DNA of 64,000 nt from the NCBI RefSeq assembly GCF_009791395.1, contig NZ_WSZK01000007.1, positions 62,001 to 126,000 of the forward strand, read 5' to 3'. Both the position numbers and the translations under genes were made by a program. Position 1 is the stretch's first letter. Each line of letters opens with the position of its first letter. The notes under the pieces are model-generated. The model saw nothing but the letters and a program-made list of their open reading frames with translations, was not told where the DNA came from and searched no databases. This DNA comes from Halomarina oriensis. Its GTDB lineage: Archaea; Halobacteriota; Halobacteria; Halobacteriales; Haloarculaceae. Shown in pieces: positions 33,495 through 42,481 of this stretch.

Positions 33495-34592
33495 ATGACG
33501 ACGCGTCTCGTCCTCGTCGGCACGGGGAATCAGGGAGAAGCGTGGTGTCGGGAGTTCCTGCCGCCGAACGAGGCCGACGGAACGGTCGACGTCGTCGCGG
33601 CCGTCGACCCCGACGCCGACGCCCTCGCCCGTGGCCGCGAACTGCTCGACCTGCCGGAGCGTCGGTGTTACGAGTCCGCAGCGAGCGCGGTCGAGGCCCG
33701 CGACGTCGACGCGTTGGCGCTCGTGGTGCCGCCGAGCGTCCGCGAACCGCTCGTCGACCTCGCCGTCGAGGAGGGTCTCGACCTCCTCTGTGAGAAACCG
33801 CTCGCCGACACGCTGGAGGCGGCCGTCCGCATCGTCAGGCGAGTCGAGGACGCTGATCTCAGACTGGGTGTGACGATGACCCAACGCTACCGACGGGACG
33901 TGACGACGCTCAGACGACGGGTCCGCTCCGGCGAGTACGGCCCGGTCGACAACTGCTACTGTCGCTACGCCATCAACGCCCGCTCGTACGGGACGTGGAA
34001 GCCGACCCGCCTCTACGACGTCGAGCACCACCCCATGCTGGTCGAGGGGTCCATCCACCACCTCGACCTGCTCGCCGACGTCGTCGGCGAGCGAGCACGG
34101 ACCGTCTTCTGTCACGCCTGGAACCCGCCACACTCGGCGTTCGCGGGGACGCCGAACGCGACGGTCCAGGTGGTCACCGAGGGTGAGACGAGCATCACCT
34201 ACGAGGCGCTGAACACGGTCGCGGCGACGTTCAACGGCTGGGGGAGCGAGCATGTCCGTGTCGACTGTGTCGACGGGACGCTCGCGCTCGACGGCTCCGA
34301 ACTGCGGGCGTTCCCCTACGACCCCGAGTCGGAGGGGTTCGTCGGGAACACGCGGTTCGAGGCGGGCGAGGCAGTCCCCCTCGACGAGCAGGCGAAGTGG
34401 GGCAACGCGTGGCTCGTCGAGCAGTTCGACGACTGGCGAGACGGCGGGGAGCCGATGGCGACCAACGGACGCGACAACCTCCACGCGATGGCGATGGTGT
34501 TCGCCGCCATCGAGAGTGCCGAGACGGGCGAAGCGGTCGACGTTCAGTCGGTGCTCGCCGACGCCGAGGACGCCGTAGACCACGCCGAGTGA
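33495..34592 (+). CDS. Gfo/Idh/MocA-family oxidoreductase
   Basis: A 365-residue protein. The N-terminal Rossmann motif is VGTGNQG (7-13), LLCEKPLADT carries the EKP motif, and a C-terminal alpha-beta domain includes VEGSIHHLDLLADV, with the catalytic His region. It uses NAD(P) to oxidise or reduce a sugar or its derivative; the substrate cannot be told. It is next to, and convergent with, a ThuA gene. In bacteria ThuA/ThuB (ThuB also Gfo/Idh) act on 3-keto sugars, a possible clue to function. Confidence 0.87.
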   Translation: MTTRLVLVGTGNQGEAWCREFLPPNEADGTVDVVAAVDPDADALARGRELLDLPERRCYESAASAVEARDVDALALVVPPSVREPLVDLAVEEGLDLLCEKPLADTLEAAVRIVRRVEDADLRLGVTMTQRYRRDVTTLRRRVRSGEYGPVDNCYCRYAINARSYGTWKPTRLYDVEHHPMLVEGSIHHLDLLADVVGERARTVFCHAWNPPHSAFAGTPNATVQVVTEGETSITYEALNTVAATFNGWGSEHVRVDCVDGTLALDGSELRAFPYDPESEGFVGNTRFEAGEAVPLDEQAKWGNAWLVEQFDDWRDGGEPMATNGRDNLHAMAMVFAAIESAETGEAVDVQSVLADAEDAVDHAE

Positions 34593-34622
34593 CTCTCTCG
34601 TCCGGGCTCTCTGCTCCGCCGA

Positions 34623-35369
34623 CTACCCGTCGTCCCCCTCGTTCCCCTCGATGTCCTCGCGTGGCTCGACGTTGCGCACCGAGGGCGGCCGGCGTTCGTC
34701 GCTGACGGGCGTCGCCCACTCGACTGCGTTCGCCAGCACCTGCTGGACGGTCGAATCGTGGTAGATGGGGTGGGTCTCGTGGCCGGGTCGGAAGAAGAAG
34801 ACGCGGCCGCGTCCGCGCCGCCAGCAACACCCCGAGCGGAACACCTCGCCGCCCTCGAACCACGAGGTGAAGACGACGCTCTCGGGCGTCGGCACGTCGA
34901 ACGGTTCGCCGTACATCTCGGTCTCGGGGAGTTCGAGACAGTCGTCGAGGCCGGCCGCGATGGGGTGGCCGGGGTCGGTCACCCAGAGCCGTTCGCGCTC
35001 GTCGGCCTCCCGCCAGAAGAGACTCCCCGTCGTCCCGAGGAGCGCCCGGAACGGCTTCGAGAGCGTGGCTGAGTGGAGGAACAGGATTCCCATCCCGCCC
35101 CGGACGTGGTCGGCGACGCGTTCGACGACCCGGTCGTCGACGGCGTCGTGGGCGATGTGACCCCACCAGACGAGGACGTCGGTGTCGGCGAGGACCGACT
35201 CGGGGAGGCCGTGTTCTTCCTCCCCGAGCGTGGCAGTCCGCGTCTCGAAGCCGTGCTCGTCGAGCGCGTCGGCGATGGTTCGGTGGATGCCGTCCGGGTA
35301 CAGTTCGGCGACTGCCTCGTCGTCCCGTTCGTGGACGAACTCGTTCCAGACCGTGACCGTAGATGGCAT
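34623..35369 (-). CDS. ThuA-domain protein
   Basis: A 248-residue class-I-glutamine-amidotransferase-like fold. The ThuA pattern is clear: TVTVWNEFVHE start, GIHRTIADAL, VLVWWGHIAHD, HVRGGMGILFLHS, HPIAAGL, and GRVFFFRPGHETHPIYHD near the end. ThuA proteins take part in trehalose/disaccharide use through 3-keto derivatives in rhizobia; the exact chemistry here is unknown. Cytoplasmic. Starts at the ATG at 35369, and is followed on the other strand by the Gfo/Idh gene 30 bases away. Confidence 0.9.
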   Translation of the reverse strand: MPSTVTVWNEFVHERDDEAVAELYPDGIHRTIADALDEHGFETRTATLGEEEHGLPESVLADTDVLVWWGHIAHDAVDDRVVERVADHVRGGMGILFLHSATLSKPFRALLGTTGSLFWREADERERLWVTDPGHPIAAGLDDCLELPETEMYGEPFDVPTPESVVFTSWFEGGEVFRSGCCWRRGRGRVFFFRPGHETHPIYHDSTVQQVLANAVEWATPVSDERRPPSVRNVEPREDIEGNEGDDG

Positions 35370-35445
35370 ACCCGAGCGAAGCGGGTGGGAGAAAAACGGG
35401 TTCCCCAACCGGCAATCTTCGGGCCCCCGTCGGCTGGCCGACTGG

Positions 35446-36813
35446 TCACTCGAAGCCGAACAGTTCCCGTGGCCGGTCGAGCGCGACGTGTTCGGCGAGG
35501 TCGGTCGCGTGGGCCATCGGCATCTGCCCGCGCTCGACGTGGCGGCCGAGGACGTTCGCCAGCGTGCGGCGGAACAGCTCGAACCGGGAGTCGAACGAGA
35601 GCAGTTTCCGCGAGTCGCTCACCATCCCGGCGTGGTTCGCGAGCAGGTCGACCGACCCGACGTACTCCAACTGCCGTTCCATCCCGATTGGGCTGTCGTT
35701 GAACCACCACGCCGGCCCGACGCTGACGTTCGGGAACGCCCGCGCGATGGTGGTGATGGTGGGGTAGTGTGTCGGATCGACGACGTAGAGGACGACGTCC
35801 AACTCGCCGTCGAACGCGTTGAGGAAGTGGCGAAGCCCGTCGGCGACGTCCACGTCGTTGGTCGTGACGGTCCCCCCGGCGGCCGAGCCCAGTCGCTCGA
35901 ACAGGTCGTCGCGGTAGTCTCGCACCGGGCCGACGTGGAGCTGTGTCACCCACCCCTTCTCGGCGTTCAGTTCGCCGACGTACTCCAGGACGAACGCCGC
36001 GAAGTCCGCCCGCTCCTCGTCGGTCAGGCCCTCGCCGCGTCGCTCGGCCGCGTAGATACGTTCGGCGCGTCGACGGTCGACCGGTCGGGAGACCGGTTCG
36101 CGGACGCTCAGGTCGCTCGCCCGACAGCCGTGGGCGGCGAAGTGGTCGTGGGTCGCCGCCAGGGCATCGAGAAACCCGTCGAGGGCGCTCGTGTCGATGC
36201 CGGTGGCCTCGGCGAGTTCGTCGACGAACGCGTCCCACTCTCGGTGACCGACGTGGACGGCGCGGTCGGCCCGCCACGTCGGGAGCACGTCGACCCCCTC
36301 GACCTCCTCGGCAGCGCGTTCGTGCAGGTCGAGCGAGGAGGTCGGGTCGTCGGTCGAGCAGACCACCTCGACGCTCATCTCCCTGAGCAACTCCTGTGGC
36401 CGCATCTCATCGGACTCCAACTGGCGGGCCGTCTCCGCCCAGATGTCGTCGGCCGTCGCGGCAGAGATGGGCGTCTCGATGCCGAACCGTCGTTTGAGGT
36501 CGAGGTGGACCCACTCGTAGGTCGGACTCCCGGCGAGTTCCGGGAACACCTCGGCGAGCGCGGTCCACTTCTCGCGGTTCGAGGCGTCGCCCGTGATTCG
36601 CTCCTCGGGGACGCCGCGTGCGCGCATCGCCGCCCAGACGTAGTGGTCGGTGGCTCCCTCGACGGCCCAGACGTCGTTCCAGCCCTCGTTCTCGACCAGT
36701 TCGCGGACGTCGAGGTGGCTGTGCGGGTCGAGAATCGGCAGGTCGGCGATACCATCGTAGAGCGTGCGGGCCGCCTCGGTCTCCAGCAGGTAGTCCTCGT
36801 CGAGGAAGCTCAT
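35446..36813 (-). CDS. uxaC: Glucuronate isomerase
   Basis: A 455-residue amidohydrolase-like TIM barrel of the UxaC family, of normal length. DPHSHLD (metal His pair) is near the start. TYEWVHLDLKRRFGIE and VEVVCSTDDPTSSLD follow the family pattern, as do WVTQLHVGPVRDYRD, the AWWFNDSPIGMERQL region and LANHAGMVSDSRKLLSF. It converts D-glucuronate to D-fructuronate, using the glucuronic acid released by AguA. I chose the ATG at 36813 (MSFLDEDYLLE); 33 extra upstream codons are basic and not family-like. Divergent from the first GH3 gene, 93 bases between starts. Confidence 0.95.
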   Translation of the reverse strand: MSFLDEDYLLETEAARTLYDGIADLPILDPHSHLDVRELVENEGWNDVWAVEGATDHYVWAAMRARGVPEERITGDASNREKWTALAEVFPELAGSPTYEWVHLDLKRRFGIETPISAATADDIWAETARQLESDEMRPQELLREMSVEVVCSTDDPTSSLDLHERAAEEVEGVDVLPTWRADRAVHVGHREWDAFVDELAEATGIDTSALDGFLDALAATHDHFAAHGCRASDLSVREPVSRPVDRRRAERIYAAERRGEGLTDEERADFAAFVLEYVGELNAEKGWVTQLHVGPVRDYRDDLFERLGSAAGGTVTTNDVDVADGLRHFLNAFDGELDVVLYVVDPTHYPTITTIARAFPNVSVGPAWWFNDSPIGMERQLEYVGSVDLLANHAGMVSDSRKLLSFDSRFELFRRTLANVLGRHVERGQMPMAHATDLAEHVALDRPRELFGFE

Positions 36814-36906
36814 GACCGACACCGACGGCCGAGGGCGACAAAAGTGTGGAGGGCGCTCGCCGGTCGTCCGAACGGTTAAGCCGGGCCGCCGTGATATCGC
36901 GGTCGT

Positions 36907-39237
36907 ATGCACGAGGGTTCAGCGGACGCAGTGTACAGCGACGAGGCCGCCCCGACGGAGCGACGGGTCGAGGACCTGCTCTCGCGGATGACGCTCGCGG
37001 AGAAGGCGGCCCAACTGGGGTCGGTCAACGCCGACCTGCTCCTCGACGAGGACGGCGAACTCGACCGGGAGGCCGCCGAAGAACTGCTGGCCGACGGGAT
37101 GGGTCACCTGACGCGTATCGGTGGCGAAGGTGGCCTCTCGCCGACCGAGGCCGCGCGGGTCACGAACGAACTGCAGGAGGTCCTCGGGGAGACGCGCCTC
37201 GGCGTCCCGGCCATCCCCCACGAGGAGTGTCTGAGCGGCTACATGGGTCCCGAGGCGACGACGTTCCCCCAGTCCATCGGGATGGCGAGCACGTGGTCGC
37301 CCGACCTGCTGGCCGAGGTGACGGCGACCATCCGCTCGGAGATGCAGGCCATCGGGACGGTCCACGCGCTCTCGCCCGTCCTCGACGTCGCTCGGGACCT
37401 CCGCTGGGGTCGAACGGAGGAGACGTTCGGCGAGGACCCGTACCTCGTCGCGGCGATGGCGTGTGGCTACGTCTCGGGACTGCAAGGTGACGGACTCGCC
37501 GACGGTATCTCCGCGACGCTGAAACACTTCGTCGGTCACGGCGCGACCGAGGGCGGGAAGAACCGCGCGTCGGTCCACCTCGGCGAGCGCGAACTCCGCG
37601 AGACACACCTGTTCCCCTACGAAGCCGCCATCCGGACGCAGGGCGCTGAGTCCGTCATGAACGCCTACCACGACATCGACGGCCTCCCGTGTGCCAGCTC
37701 CGAACGCCTGCTGACCGACGTGCTCCGCGGGGAGTGTGGCTTCGACGGGACGGTCGTCTCCGACTACTACAGCGTCGACTTCCTCCGCGAGGAACACGGC
37801 GTCACCGACTCCGACCGCGAGTCCGGCGTCGCCGCCCTCGAAGCCGGCATCGACGTCGAACTGCCGGCGACCGACTGCTACGGCGAGCACCTCGTCACGG
37901 CCGTCGAGGCGGGCGAACTCGCCGAGTCGACGCTCGACACGGCCGTCCGCCGCGTCCTTCGGACGAAGTTCGAGAAGGGCGTCGTCGACGACCCGACGGT
38001 CGACGCCGAGGCGGCCGCCGACGCGTTCCACACCGACGCCGCCACCGACCTCACCACCCGTGCGGCCCGCGAGTCGATGGTCCTCCTCAAGAACGACGAC
38101 CGACTCCCGCTCGACGAGTCGACGCTGGGGTCGGTCGCCGTCGTCGGACCGAAAGCCGACGACGGAGCCGAACTGATGGGCGACTACGCCTACGCCGCCC
38201 ACTACCCCGAGAAGGAGGTCGCCACCACCGCGACCACGCCGCTCGACGCCATCGAGGCACGTGCTGAGGGGTTCGAGGTGACCTACGAGACTGGCTGTAC
38301 GACGACCGGTTCGAGCACAGACGGGTTCGACGCGGCCGCCGAGGCAGCCACGGCCGCCGACGTCACGCTCGCGTTCGTCGGGGCGCGCTCGGCCGTCGAC
38401 CTCTCGGAGCACGACGTCGATCCGAGCGAGAACCCCCACCTGACGACCAGTGGCGAGGGCGCGGACGTCACCGACCTCGGCCTCCCCGGCGTCCAGCAGG
38501 ACCTGCTCGAACGCCTCCACGGGACCGAGACGCCGCTGGTCGTCGTGGTCGTCAGCGGCAAGCCCCACGCCGTCACGTGGGCCGACGACCACGCCGCGGC
38601 GGTCCTGCAGGCGTGGCTCCCCGGCGAGGAGGGGGGGACCGCCATCGCGGACGTGCTGTTCGGCGACCACAACCCCGGCGGCCACCTCCCCATCTCGGTC
38701 GCACGGTCGGTCGGCCAACTGCCGGTCTACTACAGTCGCCGCCCCAACTCGGCGACCAAGGAACACGTCTACACCGACAGCACGCCGCTCTACCCGTTCG
38801 GCTACGGGCTGAGCTACACCGAGTTCGAGTACGGCGACCTCACGCTCGACGACGACAGCCTCGACCCGGCGGGGTCCGTCTCGGCGACGGTCGAAGTGAC
38901 GAACACCGGTGACCGCGCCGGCAGCGACGTGGTTCAGTTGTACGCCCGCGCCGAATCGCCCGACCAGGCCCGACCGGTGCAGGAACTCGTCGGGTTCGAG
39001 CGCGTCTCCCTCGACGCCGGCGACTCCGTCGCCGTCACGTTCGAGGTGGACGCGACACAGCTGGCGTACCACGACCGGGAGATGAACCTCACCGTCCACG
39101 AGGGGCCGTACGAACTCCGCATCGGCCACTCGGCGGCGGACGTGACGACGACCGCGTCGCTCGCCGTCACCGACTCGAAGGTCGTCCCCCGGACCGGCCG
39201 GACGTACTTCGCGGGGACGACGGTCGACTCTTCGTAG
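36907..39237 (+). CDS. GH3 beta-xylosidase/beta-glucosidase
   Basis: A 776-residue protein of standard three-part GH3 layout: the (beta/alpha)8 domain with nucleophile D286 in GFDGTVVSDYYS, an alpha/beta sandwich, and a fibronectin-III-like end (PFGYGLSYTEFEY, then NTGDRAGSDVVQLY). KHFVGHG is the substrate-binding Lys-His motif. No signal peptide, so it cleaves oligosaccharides inside the cell. Given neighbours, a beta-xylosidase is likely, but GH3 specificity (glucose, xylose, arabinose) cannot be fixed from motifs. Paralogue of the GH3 at 49088. Confidence 0.92.
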   Translation: MHEGSADAVYSDEAAPTERRVEDLLSRMTLAEKAAQLGSVNADLLLDEDGELDREAAEELLADGMGHLTRIGGEGGLSPTEAARVTNELQEVLGETRLGVPAIPHEECLSGYMGPEATTFPQSIGMASTWSPDLLAEVTATIRSEMQAIGTVHALSPVLDVARDLRWGRTEETFGEDPYLVAAMACGYVSGLQGDGLADGISATLKHFVGHGATEGGKNRASVHLGERELRETHLFPYEAAIRTQGAESVMNAYHDIDGLPCASSERLLTDVLRGECGFDGTVVSDYYSVDFLREEHGVTDSDRESGVAALEAGIDVELPATDCYGEHLVTAVEAGELAESTLDTAVRRVLRTKFEKGVVDDPTVDAEAAADAFHTDAATDLTTRAARESMVLLKNDDRLPLDESTLGSVAVVGPKADDGAELMGDYAYAAHYPEKEVATTATTPLDAIEARAEGFEVTYETGCTTTGSSTDGFDAAAEAATAADVTLAFVGARSAVDLSEHDVDPSENPHLTTSGEGADVTDLGLPGVQQDLLERLHGTETPLVVVVVSGKPHAVTWADDHAAAVLQAWLPGEEGGTAIADVLFGDHNPGGHLPISVARSVGQLPVYYSRRPNSATKEHVYTDSTPLYPFGYGLSYTEFEYGDLTLDDDSLDPAGSVSATVEVTNTGDRAGSDVVQLYARAESPDQARPVQELVGFERVSLDAGDSVAVTFEVDATQLAYHDREMNLTVHEGPYELRIGHSAADVTTTASLAVTDSKVVPRTGRTYFAGTTVDSS

Positions 39238-39340
39238 TCGCGCCCCCTCGTCGGCGTCCCGCGGCGTTCGGGGCCGTCCGTGGACAGACGGTTTCTCCGG
39301 AAGCGTAAGAGTCGTGTACCGGTGGGGCAATGCGTCGGAC

Positions 39341-40786
39341 GTGACCAGTCAGCAGCAGAACTACGTGGGCGGAGCCTGGACCGACTCCGACACGGGTGAG
39401 ACGTTCGAGAGTACCGACCCCACAGCACCGGACGAGGTGGTCGCCGAGTACCAGCACTCCGACGAGTCCGACGTCGCGGCCGCCGTCGACGCGGCCGCCG
39501 GCGCACGGGAGGAGTGGGCGAACACCCCTGCCCCGCAGCGCGGGGCCATCCTCCGCGAGGCGGCGAGCGAACTCGCCGACCGGAAAGAGGAACTGACCGA
39601 ACTCCTGACCCGCGAGGAAGGGAAGACTCACGCCGAAGCGGGCGGCGAGGTACAGCGTGCCATCGACATCTTCTACTACTACGCGGAGAAGACCCGTGAC
39701 CTCGGTGGCACGCGGAAGTCCGCGAGTGGCGGCGGGACCGACCTCTACACCGTCAGCCAACCCGTCGGCGTCGCGGCGCTCGTCACGCCGTGGAACTACC
39801 CCATCGCCATCCCGGCGTGGAAGCTCGCCCCGGCACTCGCCGCCGGGAACACGGCGGTCCTGAAACCCGCCGAGGACGCGCCGGGGACCGCACTCGCCAT
39901 CGTCGGCGCGCTCGACGAGGCTGGCCTTCCCGACGGTGTCGCCAACGTCGTCACCGGCTTCGGTGACGTCGGAGCAGCGCTCGTCGAGCACGACGACGTC
40001 GACCTCGTCTCGTTCACCGGCTCGGCGGAGGTCGGCCACGAGGTCTACGAGACGGCCACCGCGGACGGCAAGCGCGCGCAGTGTGAGATGGGCGGGAAGA
40101 ACGCGACCGTCGTCGCCGAGAGCGCCGCCGTCGAAGAGGCCGCCGACATCGTCGCCAACGGCGCGTTCGGCGTGACCGGACAGGCGTGTACCGCCTGCTC
40201 TCGCGCCATCGTCCACGAGTCGGTCCACGACGAGTTCGTGGAGGCGGTCGTCGCCCGCGCCGAGGCCATCGACGTCGGTCCCGGCGACGAGTACGACATG
40301 GGGCCGCAGGTGAGCGAGAGCGAACTACAGGGGACGCTCGACTACGTCGACGTCGCCCAGGAGGAAGGGGCGACCCTGGAGACCGGCGGCGGGAAGCCAG
40401 AGGGCGACCGGTTCGGCGACGGCTACTACGTCGAACCGACCGTCTTCACCGACGTCGAGAGCGACTACCGCATCGCCCAGGAGGAGGTGTTCGGTCCCGT
40501 CCTCGCCGTCGTCGAGGTGAGCGACTTCGAGGAGGCACTCGCCACCGCGAACGACTCCCAGTACGGTCTCTCCGCGAGCGTCGTCACGGCCGACCACGGC
40601 GAGGCCGAGCGGTTCGTCACCGAGGTCGAAGCGGGCGTGGCGAAGGTGAACGCGAAGACGACCGGTCTCGAACTGCACGTCCCGTTCGGCGGGTTCAAAC
40701 AGTCCTCGACGGAGACGTGGCGCGAACAGGGTGACGCGGGACTCGACTTCTACACCATCGATCGGACCGTCTACGACGCGTTCTGA
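39341..40786 (+). CDS. xacF: Aldehyde dehydrogenase, 2-oxoglutarate semialdehyde dehydrogenase (XacF type)
   Basis: A 481-residue ALDH. Catalytic Cys283 is in GQACTAC, and E249 is in CEMGGKN, with the usual 34-residue spacing. TPWNYP and FTGSAEVG bind cofactor, and PFGGFKQS is near the end. In this locus it would oxidise 2-oxoglutarate semialdehyde to 2-oxoglutarate, the final Weimberg step (Haloferax XacF). I prefer the GTG at 39341 (start TSQQQNYVGGAW, the normal ALDH opening). A GTG at 39314 is possible and would add nine residues. It follows the GH3 gene by 103 bases in the same direction. Confidence 0.85.
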   Translation: MTSQQQNYVGGAWTDSDTGETFESTDPTAPDEVVAEYQHSDESDVAAAVDAAAGAREEWANTPAPQRGAILREAASELADRKEELTELLTREEGKTHAEAGGEVQRAIDIFYYYAEKTRDLGGTRKSASGGGTDLYTVSQPVGVAALVTPWNYPIAIPAWKLAPALAAGNTAVLKPAEDAPGTALAIVGALDEAGLPDGVANVVTGFGDVGAALVEHDDVDLVSFTGSAEVGHEVYETATADGKRAQCEMGGKNATVVAESAAVEEAADIVANGAFGVTGQACTACSRAIVHESVHDEFVEAVVARAEAIDVGPGDEYDMGPQVSESELQGTLDYVDVAQEEGATLETGGGKPEGDRFGDGYYVEPTVFTDVESDYRIAQEEVFGPVLAVVEVSDFEEALATANDSQYGLSASVVTADHGEAERFVTEVEAGVAKVNAKTTGLELHVPFGGFKQSSTETWREQGDAGLDFYTIDRTVYDAF

Positions 40787-40847
40787 AGGACGCGGGCGGT
40801 CGTCGACGCCCCCTACGCTTAGGTCGTCACGGACGGAACTACGGACG

Positions 40848-42398
40848 ATGCAGTACCGCAACCCGGTGCTTCCGGGCACACACCCCGACCCGACGGTCTG
40901 CCGCGTCGGCGAGGACTACTACCTCGCGACGAGTTCGTTCGAGTACTTCCCCGGCGTACCGCTCTATCACAGCACCGACCTCGTCTCGTGGACGCACGTC
41001 GGCCACTGTCTCACGCGCGAGTCCCAACTCGACGTGACCGACACCGACTCGTCGGACGGCATCTACGCGCCGACGCTCCGCCACCACGACGGCACGTTCT
41101 ACCTCGTCACGACGTTCGTCGGCGGTGGTGGGCACTTCGTCGTCACCGCCGAGGAGCCGACCGGCGAGTGGTCCGAGCCGACCTCCCTCGACGCGCCGGG
41201 GTTCGACCCGGACCTGTTCTTCGACGACGGCACGGTGTATCTCTCGTACGCGCACGGGCCGACGCTCGCCGAGACGACGGTCCACGTCGCACCGGTCGAC
41301 CTCGACACCGGTGCAGTCGGCGACTCTCGGACGCTCTGGGAGGGTATCGAGGGGACGTTCTGTGAGGCCCCACACCTCTACGAGGTCGACGGGACGTACT
41401 ACCTGCTCACCGCGGAGGGGGGCACCCACACGAACCACATGGTCGTCGCCGCTCGTGGGGACTCCCCGACGGGGCCGTTCGAGCCGTGTCCACACAATCC
41501 GATCCTCTCCCACCGTGGCCACCCGATGCACCCGGTCAGCGCGGCGGGGCACGGTGACCTCGTCGACGCGCCCGACGGGTCGTGGTGGCTCGTCTTCCTC
41601 GGCGTCCGACAGCAGGGGGGCCACCCCGGCTGGCACCACCTCGGCCGGGAGACGTTCCTCGCCCCCGTCGACTGGCGAGACGGGTGGCCCGTCGTCGCCG
41701 CCGGCGGGCCGGTCGACCTCGTGGTAGATGTCGAGTCGCTGCCCGGCGACGGTGGTTCTCCCGAACCGTCCGCTCCCGCCCGCGAGACCCACGAAACGTT
41801 CGACGGCGAGACGCTCGACGGCGCGTTCGAGTTCCGCCGGAACCCCGCCGAGGGGGCGTACTCGCTGGACGACGAATCGTTGACGCTCCGACCTCGGACC
41901 GCGTCGCTCGACGACCGTGGCGCGACGTTCGTCGGCCGTCGACAGGCACACTTCGACTGTCGGTGCTCGGTCCACCTCGCGTTCGACCCTGCCCCCGGCG
42001 AAGAGGCCGGTCTCGCGCTCGTCGCGGACGAACGGCACCACTACGAGGTCGGTCTCCGGGGTCGTGAGAACGGCTCCGTCGCGCTCGTTCGCCGTCGCGT
42101 CGGTGACGTGACCGCCGTCGCGGCCGAACGGCGAGTCGACGGTGAGACGTTCGAACTGACCGTCGACGCCACGCCGACCAGCTACCGGTTCGCGGTCGAA
42201 GCCGGTGGCGGCGGCGAGACGGCACGCGACGGGCCGTTGGCGACGGCGGCCCCCCGGTATCTCGCCACCGAGGTCACCGGACTGTTCACCGGCGTCTACG
42301 TCGGTCCGTACGTCGTCGCTCGAACCGGGAGTTCGGACCACGAAGAACCGACTGCGGCTCACGTCGAACGGTTCCGCTACGAACCGACGGAGCCCTGA
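40848..42398 (+). CDS. GH43 beta-xylosidase/arabinofuranosidase
   Basis: A 516-residue protein. The five-bladed propeller shows the GH43 triad: base D14 in GTHPDPTVCR, D120 in FDPDLFFDDG and acid E173 in GTFCEAPHLY. The C-terminal beta-sandwich (about 330-516, FDGETLDGAFEFRRNP onward) is the GH43-associated domain of intracellular beta-xylosidases. There is no signal peptide. It releases xylose (or arabinose) from imported oligosaccharides. The ATG at 40848 gives the standard start MQYRNPVLPG. It follows xacF by 61 bases, likely co-transcribed. Confidence 0.93.
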   Translation: MQYRNPVLPGTHPDPTVCRVGEDYYLATSSFEYFPGVPLYHSTDLVSWTHVGHCLTRESQLDVTDTDSSDGIYAPTLRHHDGTFYLVTTFVGGGGHFVVTAEEPTGEWSEPTSLDAPGFDPDLFFDDGTVYLSYAHGPTLAETTVHVAPVDLDTGAVGDSRTLWEGIEGTFCEAPHLYEVDGTYYLLTAEGGTHTNHMVVAARGDSPTGPFEPCPHNPILSHRGHPMHPVSAAGHGDLVDAPDGSWWLVFLGVRQQGGHPGWHHLGRETFLAPVDWRDGWPVVAAGGPVDLVVDVESLPGDGGSPEPSAPARETHETFDGETLDGAFEFRRNPAEGAYSLDDESLTLRPRTASLDDRGATFVGRRQAHFDCRCSVHLAFDPAPGEEAGLALVADERHHYEVGLRGRENGSVALVRRRVGDVTAVAAERRVDGETFELTVDATPTSYRFAVEAGGGGETARDGPLATAAPRYLATEVTGLFTGVYVGPYVVARTGSSDHEEPTAAHVERFRYEPTEP

Positions 42399-42451
42399 GC
42401 GGTCGTCGGCGCTCGTCGCTCTCGACGCCTCTCCGTGTCGATGGGAAACGT

Positions 42452-42458
42452 GATATAC
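42452..42458 (+). promoter_or_regulatory. TATA box of xacD
   Basis: GATATAC, 24-30 bases before the ATG at 42482; leaderless-type spacing as for xacA and xacE. An imperfect ACACAGTTGTGCA palindrome lies between TATA and ATG and could act as a repressor site. Confidence 0.55.
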
Positions 42459-42481
42459 TCCGACACAGTTGTGCAAACCGT

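Noticed and set aside
34231-36277. Long minus-strand open frames opposite Gfo/Idh, ThuA and UxaC
   Set aside because: Arg/Pro-rich composition and no family motifs; they are shadows produced by high GC at the third codon position of the real genes.
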